Shown in pieces: positions 26,981-35,567 of a stretch of 64,000 nt of DNA. Source of the stretch: Microbacterium proteolyticum (lineage in GTDB: Bacteria > Actinomycetota > Actinomycetes > Actinomycetales > Microbacteriaceae); the NCBI RefSeq assembly GCF_029639405.1, contig NZ_CP121273.1:1-64000 (forward strand), given 5' to 3'. The notes under the pieces were generated by a model. The model had not been told where the DNA came from. It did no database searches and worked only from the letters and a program-made list of their open reading frames with translations. A program made the translations under genes and the position numbers. Each line of letters opens with the position of its first letter. The stretch's first letter is position 1.

Positions 26981-28774
26981 ATGCGTTATACGAGCGGGAA
27001 TTACGAAGCGTTCGCGCGGCCCCGCAAGCCGGCGGGTGTCGATGAGAAGTCGGCCTGGTTCGTCGGATCAGGGCTCGCGTCCCTATCCGGTGCCGCGTTC
27101 CTCATCCGCGACGGCCAGATGCCCGGGAACAAGATCACCATTCTCGAGGAGCTGAAGCTGCCCGGTGGCGCGCTCGACGGCATCAAGGAGCCGAAGAAGG
27201 GATTCGTGATCCGCGGCGGCCGCGAGATGGAGGACCATTTCGAGTGCCTGTGGGACCTGTTCCGCTCGATCCCGTCCCTCGAGGTAGAAGGAGCGAGCGT
27301 CCTGGACGAGTTCTACTGGCTCAACAAGGACGACCCGAACTACTCCCTGCAGCGCGCCACGATCGACCGAGGCCAGGACGCACACACCGACGGCAAGTTC
27401 GGCCTGAGCGAGAAGGCGCAGAAGGACATCGTCAAAGTCTTCCTCGCCACTCGCGAGGAGATGGAGAACAAGCGGATCGACGAGGTGTTCGGCAAGGACT
27501 TCCTCGAGAGCAACTTCTGGCTCTACTGGCGGACGATGTTCGCCTTCGAGGAGTGGCACTCCGCACTGGAGATGAAGCTGTACCTTCACCGGTTCATCCA
27601 CCACATCGGCGGCCTGCCCGATTTCTCGGCGTTGAAGTTCACCAAGTACAACCAGTACGAGTCCCTCGTCCTGCCCCTGTACACGTGGCTGCTCGACCAG
27701 GGCGTGACGTTCCACTTCTCCACGCAGGTCACGGATGTCGACTTCGACATCTCCGCCGACGGTGCGCGCAAGCAGGCCACGCGTCTGCACTGGGTCTCGG
27801 GGCCGGAGGGAGCACCGGGAGACGGCGTCGACCTGTCGGAGAACGACCTGCTGTTCATGACGATCGGATCGCTGACGGAGAACTCGAACGAGGGAGACCA
27901 GCACACCCCCGCACGTCTGGACGAGGGCCCCGCACCCGCCTGGGACCTGTGGCGGCGGATCGCGCAGAAGGACCCCGCGTTCGGGCGTCCGGGAGTCTTC
28001 GCCGATCACATCCCGCAGACGAAATGGGAGTCGGCCACCGTCACCACCCTAGACGCGCGGATCCCGGCGTACATCGAGAAGATCGCCAAGCGCGACCCCT
28101 TCAGCGGGAAGGTGGTCACGGGAGGTATCGTCACCGCGCGGGACTCCCGCTGGCTCCTGTCATGGACCGTCAACCGGCAGCCCCACTTCAAGCAGCAGAA
28201 GCCCGACGAGATCGTGGTGTGGGTTTACGCCCTGTTCTCCGACGTGCCCGGGGACTACACGGGAAAGACCATTCAGGAGTCCACCGGTGAGGAGATCGCG
28301 CAGGAGTGGCTCTATCATCTCGGCGTCCCCGTCGAGGAGATCCCCGAGCTCGCGGCCAATGCTGCGAAGACCGTTCCGGTGATGATGCCCTACGTGACCG
28401 CGTTCTTCATGCCGCGGCAGGCCGGAGACCGCCCGGATGTCGTCCCGGAAGGATCGGTGAACTTCGCCTTCATCGGGCAGTTCGCCGAGTCCAAGGAGCG
28501 CGACTGCATCTTCACGACGGAGTACTCGGTGCGCACGCCGATGGAGGCCGTCTACACCCTGCTGGACATCGAACGCGGCGTGCCCGAGGTCTTCAACTCC
28601 ACGTACGACGTGCGGAAGCTGCTCTCGGCGACCAGCCGGCTGCGCGACGGCGAGGAGGTGCATCTCCCCGGCGGCCCTATCGCCCGGAAGCTGCTTCACA
28701 ACAAGGTGGACGACACGGAGATCGGTGCACTCCTCAGCGAGTACGGCCTGATCGCCGATCACAGCGACCACTGA
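26981..28774 (+). CDS. ohyA: Oleate hydratase
   Basis: 597 residues of the MCRA/oleate hydratase family: FAD-binding GSGLASLSGAAFLIRDG near the N-terminus, then RGGREMEDHFECLWDLFRS, whose E82 matches the glutamate proposed to activate water, and a late FIGQFAESKERDCIFTTEYS segment. It adds water to the cis-9 bond of oleate, which can detoxify unsaturated fatty acids. AAGGA before ATG 26981 decides the start over an upstream GTG. Ends before a strong terminator. Confidence 0.95.
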   Translation: MRYTSGNYEAFARPRKPAGVDEKSAWFVGSGLASLSGAAFLIRDGQMPGNKITILEELKLPGGALDGIKEPKKGFVIRGGREMEDHFECLWDLFRSIPSLEVEGASVLDEFYWLNKDDPNYSLQRATIDRGQDAHTDGKFGLSEKAQKDIVKVFLATREEMENKRIDEVFGKDFLESNFWLYWRTMFAFEEWHSALEMKLYLHRFIHHIGGLPDFSALKFTKYNQYESLVLPLYTWLLDQGVTFHFSTQVTDVDFDISADGARKQATRLHWVSGPEGAPGDGVDLSENDLLFMTIGSLTENSNEGDQHTPARLDEGPAPAWDLWRRIAQKDPAFGRPGVFADHIPQTKWESATVTTLDARIPAYIEKIAKRDPFSGKVVTGGIVTARDSRWLLSWTVNRQPHFKQQKPDEIVVWVYALFSDVPGDYTGKTIQESTGEEIAQEWLYHLGVPVEEIPELAANAAKTVPVMMPYVTAFFMPRQAGDRPDVVPEGSVNFAFIGQFAESKERDCIFTTEYSVRTPMEAVYTLLDIERGVPEVFNSTYDVRKLLSATSRLRDGEEVHLPGGPIARKLLHNKVDDTEIGALLSEYGLIADHSDH

Positions 28775-28793
28775 TGATCTCCTGATCCCTGGG

Positions 28794-28840
28794 AAAGGGG
28801 AGATCGGAGCCGGCAGAGCCGGTCCCGATCTCCCCTTTTT
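28794..28840 (+). terminator. Rho-independent terminator of the ohyA operon
   Basis: AAAGGGGAGATCGG (28794-28807) pairs perfectly with 28825-28838, CCGG pairs inside it, and the stem ends in TTTTT. The ISL3 element begins two bases later. Confidence 0.9.
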
Positions 28841-28844
28841 CGGC

Positions 28845-30048
28845 TCATCGCGAATGAGAGTGTAGGAGCGGTCTGAATCCGCCGGCTTCGAGGAGCGATC
28901 TGGCGACGTAGTGCGTGAGGTTCCGGAAGCCGAGGGCGGAACCGCGAAGGTGCTCGAGCCGGCCGTTGATGGCCTCCGTTGGGCCGTTGCTCGTTCCGGG
29001 GCGGTCGAAGAACGCGAGGATGTCCGCGGCGCGCTGCTTCAGTGTGCGGCCGAGGCGACGGACCTCTTTGAGCAGCGCGGGGACGCCGTTGCTGACAGAG
29101 TCGATCACCGCCCGCATCATCTCCTTCGCCTTGTTCTTGTCGGGTTCGCGGTAGGCGGCGACGATGCGCTGGTAGATGCCCCAGGTCGCTTCGACCTCGA
29201 CGTGCTCCTCGGCGGCGAACACCGCGTCGAGCCGCGCGGTCTGCTTCTCGGTGAGGAAGCTCGCGCCGGTGTGGAGGGTGCGGCGGACCCCGTAGAGCGG
29301 GTCGCCGGCGTGACCGCGGTGCCCGAGGGTGTCTTGTTGGACGCGCTGCCTGGTCCGGTCGAGCGCGTCGCCGGCGAGGCGGACGACGTGGAACGGGTCC
29401 ATCACCGGGACCGCGTCGGGGAGCTCTTCGGCCGCGGCGGTCTTGAACCCGGAGAACCCGTCCATCGCGACCACCTCGATCCGGCTCGACCACTCCGCAG
29501 GCCGGGCGGCGAGCCACTCCTTGAACACCTGCTTCGAGCGGCCCTCGACCATGTCCAGCAGCCTGGCCGGGCCCGTCTTGTTCCTCGTGGGGGTGAGGTC
29601 GATGATCACGGTCACGTACTTCTCGCCAAACCGTGTGTGACGCCAGACGTGCTCGTCGACACCGATCGTGGTGACCCCGTCGAACCTCGCCGGGTCGTCG
29701 ATCAGGCGACGCTTGCCTTCGGCGATGATCGCGGTGTTCGCGGTATGCCACGACACCCCGAGCCCTGCTGCGGCGCGGGAGACGGTGAGGTGGTCGACCA
29801 CGATCGCCGTGAGTGCCCACCCGATCCCGCCGCGGGAGATCTTCTCCCTCGGCGCCGCCGCCTTCGACGTGTCCTGCCGCCAGGTCCGGCGGCAGTGCGT
29901 GCACCGGTAGCGGCGCACCCGGACCAGCAGCGTCGTCGGCCGATGCCCGAACGGCTCACGCGCCAGCGGCCGCGTCACCGTGTCACGCGGCACGCCCTCC
30001 GCGCCGCACTTCCGACACCACGGGTCGTCCTCGACGACGCGGCACTCC
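28845..30048 (-). pseudogene. ISL3 transposase, main (3') part
   Basis: About 400 codons with the zinc-binding CRKCGAEG...YRCTHCRRTW region, an HTH (SRAAAGLGVSWHTANTAI) and the DDE domain (VDEHVWRH, AMDGFSGFK, TSNGPTEAINGRL). The first 35 codons are missing here because an IS21-family element inserted at 30054; they lie at 34256-34362. Joining 107 and 1204 bp gives exactly 437 codons in frame, so the split is a clean insertion. The current gene could only start from an internal GTG. Confidence 0.9.
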
Positions 30049-30191
30049 AGCACCTGGCTCTGTCACGCTTAGCTGGCCCAGGCTTGTCGCTTTGATTTGG
30101 CCCAGCTCGTCGGCTGCCGGGGTGTCGTTGTCGGTCTGATTTGGCCCAGGGCTGAGGGTGTCCTCGTTCGGTATCGAGCGAGGAGGGGCCT

Positions 30192-31847
30192 GTGAGGTCG
30201 AGGGTGGAAGAGTTCGCCGAGATTCGTCGTGCGGCGCGGGTCGAGGGGTTGTCGATCAACGCGCTGGCGAAACGGTTCCGAGTGCATCGACGCACGGTCC
30301 GTCAGGCGTTGGAGTCCGCAGAGCCGCCGGCGCGGAAGACCCCGGTCCGGGCAGCGCCGAAGCTCGATGGGGTGCGGGAGCTTATCGACGGGATGCTGCG
30401 GCAGGACATCGACGCGCCGCGGAAGCAGCGGCAGACCGCGACCCGGATCTGGCACCGGCTCCTGGACGAGCACGGCGCCGATGTCGGCTACCCGACGGTG
30501 CGTGACTACGTGCGGTGGCGGCGGCCGGAGATCCTTGGCACCAGCGGGGTGTCGCGAGCGATGGTCCCGCAGGAACACGCGCCCGGCGCTGAGGCGGAGG
30601 TCGATTTCGGGGAGCTGTGGGTGATCCTCGCTGGGGTGAAGACAAAGTGCTACATGTTCGCGTTCCGCCTCTCCCACTCGGGGCGTGCCGTGCACCGCGT
30701 CTACCCGACGCAGGCGTTGGAGGCGTTCCTGGAAGGCCATATCGACGCGTTCGAGGAACTCGGCGGTGTCCCAACGCTGCAGATCAAGTACGACAACCTC
30801 TCACCCGCAGTCACGCAGGTTCTCTCCGGCCGGGCGCGGGTAGAGACCACACGGTGGGCGTTGTTCCGATCGCATTACGGGTTCGACGCGTTCTACTGCG
30901 AGCCCGGGATCAACGGGGCGCACGAGAAGGGCGGCATCGAGGGCGAGGTTGGCAGGTTCCGCCGCACCTGGCTCTCACCCATGCCCGTCGTCGCGTCCCT
31001 CGCCGAGCTCAACGCCCGGATCCGTGAATGGGATCTGCGGGATGAGAGACGGCGGATCGGGCAGAAGATCAGCACTGTCGCCCAGGACCTCTCCTCCGAT
31101 CGGGAGCATCTCGCGCAGCTGCCGAGGGATCGGTTCGACCCGGGCCTGGAGCTCTACCCGCGGGTCGACAGGTCCGGGCTGGTGACGGTGCGGCAGGCGA
31201 AGTACTCCGTCCCGGTCCGGCTCATCGGCCGCAAACTCCGCGTCTCGCTGCGCGCGTCTGAGCTCGTCGTATTCGACGGCCGGCAGGTCGTGGCCCGGCA
31301 TGAGCGGGTCATCGAACGCTACGGGCAATCCGTCCAGCTCGATCACTACCTCGAGGTGCTCCAGCACAAGCCCGGCGCTCTCGGCGGCTCCACCGCCCTC
31401 GCCCACGCCCGCAACACGGGCGCGTTCACTGGGCTGCATGAGGGGTTCTGGGCGGAATCGAGGAAGGTCAACGGTGATGCAGCCGGCACGAGAGAGCTCA
31501 TCGACGTGCTCCTGCTGCACCGCACTATGCCGACCCCGGCGGTGCTCGCTGGAATCAGTGCCGCGCTCACCGTCGGCGCGGTCACTGCCGACGTCGTCGC
31601 CGTGGAAGCGCGCCTCGCGGCGGCCCAGCTCGAGAAAAATGACATCGCGCTCATCGAGGCGCCGACGTTGCCGAAGGTGGTGTCGCTCACGCAACGTCGT
31701 CTCACCGACCCGGCCGCGGTCATCGCCGGCCTCCCGCAAGACAACCGGCCCCTCCCGTCCGTCGCCGGCTACGACGCATTGCTGACCAAGAGAGCCGCGA
31801 AACACGCGGTTACCGCATCCATGAGTGAAGGAGCCTCCGGCGCATGA
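30192..31847 (+). CDS. istA: IS21-family transposase IstA
   Basis: 551 residues: N-terminal HTH (LSINALAKRFRVHRRTVRQA), DDE catalytic core with D138 (EVDFGEL), D201 (IKYDNLS) and E250 (GGIEGEVG), and a C-terminal beta domain. GTG start follows AGGAGGGG. Its stop overlaps the istB start. All catalytic residues are present, so it looks functional. Confidence 0.95.
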   Translation: MRSRVEEFAEIRRAARVEGLSINALAKRFRVHRRTVRQALESAEPPARKTPVRAAPKLDGVRELIDGMLRQDIDAPRKQRQTATRIWHRLLDEHGADVGYPTVRDYVRWRRPEILGTSGVSRAMVPQEHAPGAEAEVDFGELWVILAGVKTKCYMFAFRLSHSGRAVHRVYPTQALEAFLEGHIDAFEELGGVPTLQIKYDNLSPAVTQVLSGRARVETTRWALFRSHYGFDAFYCEPGINGAHEKGGIEGEVGRFRRTWLSPMPVVASLAELNARIREWDLRDERRRIGQKISTVAQDLSSDREHLAQLPRDRFDPGLELYPRVDRSGLVTVRQAKYSVPVRLIGRKLRVSLRASELVVFDGRQVVARHERVIERYGQSVQLDHYLEVLQHKPGALGGSTALAHARNTGAFTGLHEGFWAESRKVNGDAAGTRELIDVLLLHRTMPTPAVLAGISAALTVGAVTADVVAVEARLAAAQLEKNDIALIEAPTLPKVVSLTQRRLTDPAAVIAGLPQDNRPLPSVAGYDALLTKRAAKHAVTASMSEGASGA

Positions 31848-32653
31848 GTCCGACCCTCACGAACGTTACGACCACGCTCCGCCACCGCCGCGGCCTGACT
31901 GAGGAAGCCGCCGCGGCCGCCGTCGACTCCGCCTGCCGACGGCTCCGGCTGCCGACGATCCGGGCGGTGATGGAAGAGGCGACGCAGACCGCGAAACGGG
32001 AGCAACTGTCCTACCTCGGCTACCTCGCCGAGCTGCTCCTCGCCGAGGTCGACGACCGGGACCGCCGCTCCATCACGCGCCGGGTCCAGAACGCCGGCTT
32101 CCCGCGGCAGAAATGGTTGGGCGACTTCGACTACGACGCGAACCCGAACATCAACCCCGCCACCATCCACACCCTCGCGCAAGGCGACTGGATCCGCCGC
32201 GGGGAACCCCTCTGCCTCATCGGCGACTCCGGCACCGGCAAGTCGCATCTCCTGATCGGGCTCGGCACCGCCGCAGCCGAAAAGGGCTACCGGGTCCGAT
32301 ACACGCTCGCGACCCGGCTCGTGAACGAGCTCGTCGAAGCCGCCGACGATATGCAACTGAACCGCACCATCGCCCGCTACGGTCGCGTCGACCTGCTCTT
32401 GATCGATGAACTCGGCTACATGGAACTCGATCGCAGAGGCGCCGAACTCCTGTTCCAAGTCCTCACCGAGAGAGAAGAGAAGGCATCCGTGGCGATCGCG
32501 ACCAACGAAGCCTTCAGCGGATGGACGAAGACATTCACCGACCCGAGACTCTGCGCGGCGATCGTCGACCGACTCACCTTCCACGGCACCATCATCGAGA
32601 CCGGGACCGACTCATATCGACTCAACCACACCAGGAAGACGCCAGCGCGCTAG
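31844..32653 (+). CDS. istB: IS21-family helper ATPase IstB
   Basis: 269 residues of DnaC/IstB type with Walker A GDSGTGKSH, Walker B LLLIDELGY and sensor ATNEAFSGW. It assembles on target DNA and stimulates IstA. ATGA-coupled to istA. Full length. Confidence 0.95.
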   Translation: MSPTLTNVTTTLRHRRGLTEEAAAAAVDSACRRLRLPTIRAVMEEATQTAKREQLSYLGYLAELLLAEVDDRDRRSITRRVQNAGFPRQKWLGDFDYDANPNINPATIHTLAQGDWIRRGEPLCLIGDSGTGKSHLLIGLGTAAAEKGYRVRYTLATRLVNELVEAADDMQLNRTIARYGRVDLLLIDELGYMELDRRGAELLFQVLTEREEKASVAIATNEAFSGWTKTFTDPRLCAAIVDRLTFHGTIIETGTDSYRLNHTRKTPAR

Positions 32654-32703
32654 CGGTCCAGACGGCCGCCAGCATCCAGATCTTGTGCTCCTCATCTGGT
32701 ACA

Positions 32704-32720
32704 ACTTGTGATAGACAAGT
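32704..32720 (+). promoter_or_regulatory. Probable GntR/YtrA operator
   Basis: ACTTGT (32704-32709) and ACAAGT (32715-32720) form a spaced palindrome 23 bp before the passenger membrane gene. Short YtrA-type GntR proteins repress their own operons through such sites, and one is encoded two genes down. Confidence 0.5.
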
Positions 32721-32742
32721 GGCACAAGAGATTGGATGAGTG

Positions 32743-33786
32743 ATGTTGATGAGCGGTGCGCGCATGTTCGACCCAGCCCAGTTGATCGCAGGAGCGTTCT
32801 CGCTACCTGCAGTCTCGTTCTTCGTGGCATTGGTCCTTGCGGCAGGTATAGGTCTCTACACGTCACGGGCTTCTGCTGCTGCACGGCCGCTTACCGCAGA
32901 GCCGCGATCAGTTCGAGCGCGATACGCACCCGAGCGGCGTGCGATTGGATGGGCCGCGGCCGGGGTGCTCGTCTTTTTCTTCGTTGACTACGTGATCCGC
33001 GGCTACATCCTCACTGGTGCGGATCGTCTTCATTGGTGGCGATTCACCACCCCGATCGCGTGCGCCATCATCGGTCTCGGCATCGTCCTCGCTTTCATCG
33101 TGACGAGGGGGACGACCCCGGCGGAGGTTCCCGTGATTTCGGCCGAACGTCGAAGCTGGGTGAGCTTCAGCTCCCGGTTCGCGCTCATCAGCCTGGGGCT
33201 CACGGCTCTGATCCTCGTGGTGACGACCGTTGCTGCCGGTCTCGCATCGTCACCCAACGTGCAGGGCCAATACGTCTGGCTCGTCATTCCCATCCCCAAC
33301 GAAAGCACGATCGACCCGATCCGTCTGCCCTTCTACGGGTGGACCTACGGGCTGCCGGTGCTCACCAGCCTGGGTGCCCTGCTCGCCGTCGCCTGGTCCG
33401 CGTTCGATCGCAATGCGGCGCGCCCATACCTCCACACCGAGACCCTCATCGCCGAGCGGGCTGCGCGTCGAGAGGCCGCGCGCAACGTCACACGCGTGAC
33501 AACGGCGGCGGTTCTTCTCACACTCGCCGGCGCCTGGCGTTTCATCGCAAACTCGGGATCGGTTTCCCACCTGACCGTCACGGGGCAGAACGGGGACAAC
33601 CCCTACGACGCCGCCTGGCGATACGCCGAGCTCGCCGTCGCCGCGGGATGGTGCGCTCCCATTCTCGAGATCACCGGGTTCGTGCTGCTACTCCTCGTCG
33701 CTGGCAGTGGCCTGCGACGCCGCCCAGCGACCCGCCAACCATCGGCTCCGACCGAGACACCGGCGACCCTGGAGGCAACGCGATGA
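32743..33786 (+). CDS. Polytopic membrane protein carried by the IS21 element
   Basis: 347 residues with about seven helices in two groups, no recognised motif. The exported loop near residue 200 and the HLTVTGQNGDNPYDAAWRY segment are the most polar parts. Start is uncertain among GTG 32740, ATG 32743 and ATG 32749; no strong ribosome site is visible. It is ATGA-coupled to the GntR gene, and both lie inside the IS21 boundaries. Function unknown. Confidence 0.65.
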   Translation: MLMSGARMFDPAQLIAGAFSLPAVSFFVALVLAAGIGLYTSRASAAARPLTAEPRSVRARYAPERRAIGWAAAGVLVFFFVDYVIRGYILTGADRLHWWRFTTPIACAIIGLGIVLAFIVTRGTTPAEVPVISAERRSWVSFSSRFALISLGLTALILVVTTVAAGLASSPNVQGQYVWLVIPIPNESTIDPIRLPFYGWTYGLPVLTSLGALLAVAWSAFDRNAARPYLHTETLIAERAARREAARNVTRVTTAAVLLTLAGAWRFIANSGSVSHLTVTGQNGDNPYDAAWRYAELAVAAGWCAPILEITGFVLLLLVAGSGLRRRPATRQPSAPTETPATLEATR

Positions 33787-34172
33787 CATCGCACGTCGTC
33801 GTCACCACACCCGAAGAGAGCAACCCAGCGATCGACATCTACCGGCAGCTTCGCGGGCTCATCGTCTCAGGCCAATTGGGCGCGAACGAGCGGCTTCCCA
33901 CGGTGCGCCAGACCGCCGCAGACCTCAAAGTCGCGCAGGGCACCGCGGCGAAGGCCTACAAGATGCTCGAGCAGGATGGACTCGTCGTCACCCGGACCGC
34001 GGCCGGGACGCGCGTGGCAGACTCCGCCGCAGTGCTGCCTCAATCGGTGATCCGGCGAATCCGCGAACTCGTCGACGAAGCCGCCGCCACGAACACGGAC
34101 CACGACGACGTGATCAATGTCCTCCGCGCGATACTGCAAACTCGATCCGGCAACGCGCACCATCCAGCCTGA
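33783..34172 (+). CDS. GntR-family regulator, short YtrA type, IS21 passenger
   Basis: 129 residues: a winged helix (AIDIYRQLRGLIVSGQLGAN; TVRQTAADLKVAQGTAAKAY) and only a short C-terminal dimer helix, the YtrA subgroup layout. These usually regulate a neighbouring membrane protein or ABC transporter operon. Overlaps the membrane gene stop. The right end of the IS21 element begins within 35 bp of its stop. Confidence 0.85.
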   Translation: MTSHVVVTTPEESNPAIDIYRQLRGLIVSGQLGANERLPTVRQTAADLKVAQGTAAKAYKMLEQDGLVVTRTAAGTRVADSAAVLPQSVIRRIRELVDEAAATNTDHDDVINVLRAILQTRSGNAHHPA

Positions 34173-34255
34173 CGAACACAGCCCTTCAGAAGACACCATC
34201 TTGGATGGGCCAAATCAGGCCGTCCCCCCTGGGCCACAAGACGTTGACAAAGCCA

Positions 34256-34362
34256 AGCACCGCCCGATCAGGCTCGAGCAGCTGCCCGACGGCTTGAAGG
34301 CCGAGCTCGTCGAGACGGCAGAACGTGGTCAGGTCAGGGGTCGCGAACGTAGGGTGGTGCAA
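34256..34362 (-). pseudogene. ISL3 transposase, 5' part separated by IS21 insertion
   Basis: From a TTG at 34362 the minus strand reads MHHPTFATPDLTTFCRLDEL and continues to GQLLEPDRAVL, the standard ISL3 N-terminus. It joins in frame to the fragment ending at 30048 once the IS21 copy and one AGCACC are removed. The TTG start and the adjacent hairpin suggest weak, controlled translation in the intact element. Confidence 0.85.
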
Positions 34363-34419
34363 GTCGAGGTCTTCCGGCGGATGGTGAGCGTGAGAACTTC
34401 CATCCTGGAAGACCTCGAC
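34363..34419 (-). promoter_or_regulatory. Hairpin covering the ISL3 transposase ribosome site
   Basis: GTCGAGGTCTTCC (34363-34375) and its exact complement (34407-34419) form a 13-bp stem with a 31-nt loop. On the transposase message the 3' arm contains GGAAG and ends one base before the TTG start, so read-through transcripts from outside would hide the ribosome site. Confidence 0.55.
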
Positions 34420-34474
34420 GCCTATCCGCGAACCAGCCGGCGGTCCCGGGCTACACCCTCAACTGCGAAGAGCC

Positions 34475-34659
34475 TCGAATGGACCAGGCTCGTGAGCCCT
34501 GAACTGTCGGTCGTCTCTCAACCGGTATTGGGGATGAAACAAAGTGCGGCAACCGAACTACTGCGCCGCATCGACGGTGATGAAGACGAGTTCCGCACAA
34601 CCTTCTGTGACACAGAATTCGTGTATCGGGCCTCGACCGCACCGCCTCCTTCGGGGTAA
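34475..34659 (+). pseudogene. LacI-family regulator, C-terminal fragment
   Basis: In frame with the stop at 34657-34659 the sequence reads SPELSVVSQPVLGMKQSAAT, then LLRRIDGD and EFVYRASTAPP. This is the standard end of LacI/GalR proteins (VVxQP, LLxRI, LVVRxSTxPP). It starts at the ISL3 right end; the missing part is not on the other side of the element, so the gene was broken with loss of sequence. Confidence 0.65.
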
Positions 34660-34690
34660 CGGCCAGGTCAACCGACGGTACATCCTGTTG

Positions 34691-34713
34691 GTGCAAAACC
34701 GATCGGGTTTTGC
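34691..34713. repeat. CCGATCGG palindrome, imperfect copy
   Basis: GTGCAAAACCGATCGG followed by GTTTTGC repeats the palindrome at 19008 with one extra G. It lies between the LacI fragment and the next DUF7882-like gene. Related cores are at 40019 and 41661. Confidence 0.5.
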
Positions 34714-34763
34714 TCCAATACGGTTGTCGAAGGACATGTAGTCGCGCCTGCCGGGGCTGGCCT

Positions 34764-35096
34764 TCACCGAGATGCGGCGTGTGCTTGCTGAGCGGGGGCG
34801 GGTTCGGTCCAGTGGTCGAGGTCGATTATGAGGCCGCTGGTGCTGTTTGCTTGGGCGGCGAGTTGCTGGAGGTATGCGCCTACGAGGGGTGTTGCTTCGG
34901 GTGTGGTGTAGGTGAAGCGGAGGGGGATGTTGGGGTTCATCCAGATTGTGATGCGAGGTTCGGGGTTGGCACGTTGGGTCAGGGTGAGGGTGAAGTTCTC
35001 GCCGCGGCGGAGCTTGGTCGCGGCGATGACTTGGATGTAGTGCAGGAGGCGATCGTCGATGATGGCGTCGCTGTTGCTGTAGTAAAGGTTTCCCAT
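34764..35096 (-). CDS. DUF7882-like small protein
   Basis: 110 residues: MGNLYYSNSDAIIDDRLLHY, a basic KLRRGENFTLTL strand, then RITIWMNPNIPLRFTY and a helical end. The same order (IDDR, KLRRGE, IW/VY strand, hydrophobic strand, helix) recurs at 40441 and 41033 and in the fragment at 19376. Known to me as a Microbacteriaceae family of unknown role. Longer upstream readings are not supported. Confidence 0.65.
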   Translation of the reverse strand: MGNLYYSNSDAIIDDRLLHYIQVIAATKLRRGENFTLTLTQRANPEPRITIWMNPNIPLRFTYTTPEATPLVGAYLQQLAAQANSTSGLIIDLDHWTEPAPAQQAHAASR

Positions 35097-35237
35097 GGGC
35101 CCTATCAGTCGGATGGTGGGCGCGCGCAGGGAGTGACGGGCCTGTCGCACGAGACGGCGGTGCCGCTCACATATAGAAGAGCACGACAGGGCCTGCTCCG
35201 TCACAAAAATGTTCGGACCCCGGGCGGAGGGTGTTCC

Positions 35238-35567
35238 TCAGATGGTGATGCTCGCGATTTGCACCGTGATGCGTGCGGATTTGTCGGGGTGTGCGGATCG
35301 CAGATGATCAGCGATGTCGCGGGCAATAGTGGGGGCGGGGCTGCTGTGGGTGGCGACTCGGGCCGATATGGTCGTTCGCTCGTTCGTGGTGCGTAGATTC
35401 ACGATGGGCTCTGGGGCTGGTGAGGTGCCGAGGGTGGCAGCGATCGCTCGTGCGATTCGTGTTGGTGTGGGCGCTGAGGGGTACACGGCGGTAACTCCCG
35501 GAACGCTGAGGACGAGGGTGGTCAGGTCCTCCGGCTGCGGAGAGGGGGTGGGTTGTTCGCTACTCAT
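35238..35567 (-). CDS. Small Asp23-like accessory protein
   Basis: 109 residues, beta-alpha pattern with LVLSVPGVTAVYPS at the start and ITVQIASITI at the end, like a reduced Asp23/Gls24 domain. The start overlaps the stop of the larger Asp23 gene (ATGA). Third gene of the sigma-factor operon. Function unknown. Confidence 0.6.
   Translation of the reverse strand: MSSEQPTPSPQPEDLTTLVLSVPGVTAVYPSAPTPTRIARAIAATLGTSPAPEPIVNLRTTNERTTISARVATHSSPAPTIARDIADHLRSAHPDKSARITVQIASITI

Larger units (their letters stand above)
30055..34255 (+). mobile_element. IS21-family element with two passenger genes
   Basis: Bounded by TGGCTCTGTCA at the left and its imperfect complement TGACAAAGCCA at the right, with the 6-bp target duplication AGCACC at 30049-30054 and 34256-34261. 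Inner repeats TGATTTGGCCCA (30093, 30137) recur inverted at 34206, as expected for IS21 transposase sites. At 4201 bp it is far longer than the usual ~2.5 kb because a membrane-protein/GntR operon lies between istB and the right end. Confidence 0.9.
28842..34474. mobile_element. ISL3-family element, interrupted by an IS21-family element
   Basis: Imperfect terminal inverted repeats GGCTCATCGCGAATGAGAGT (from 28842) and, read inward on the minus strand from 34474, GGCTCTTCGCAGTTGAGGGT. Without the inserted IS21 copy the element is about 1.4 kb, normal for ISL3. No direct target repeat flanks it: one side is the ohyA terminator, the other a LacI gene fragment, so its surroundings have recombined. 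Confidence 0.85.

Noticed and set aside
28851..30095. Open frames opposite the ISL3 transposase on the plus strand
   Set aside because: They mirror the transposase codons, have no ribosome sites and no recognisable protein pattern.
28834..34482. Target-site duplication around the ISL3 element
   Set aside because: The 8 bases on each side do not match, so no duplication is claimed; ends were set from the inverted repeats only.
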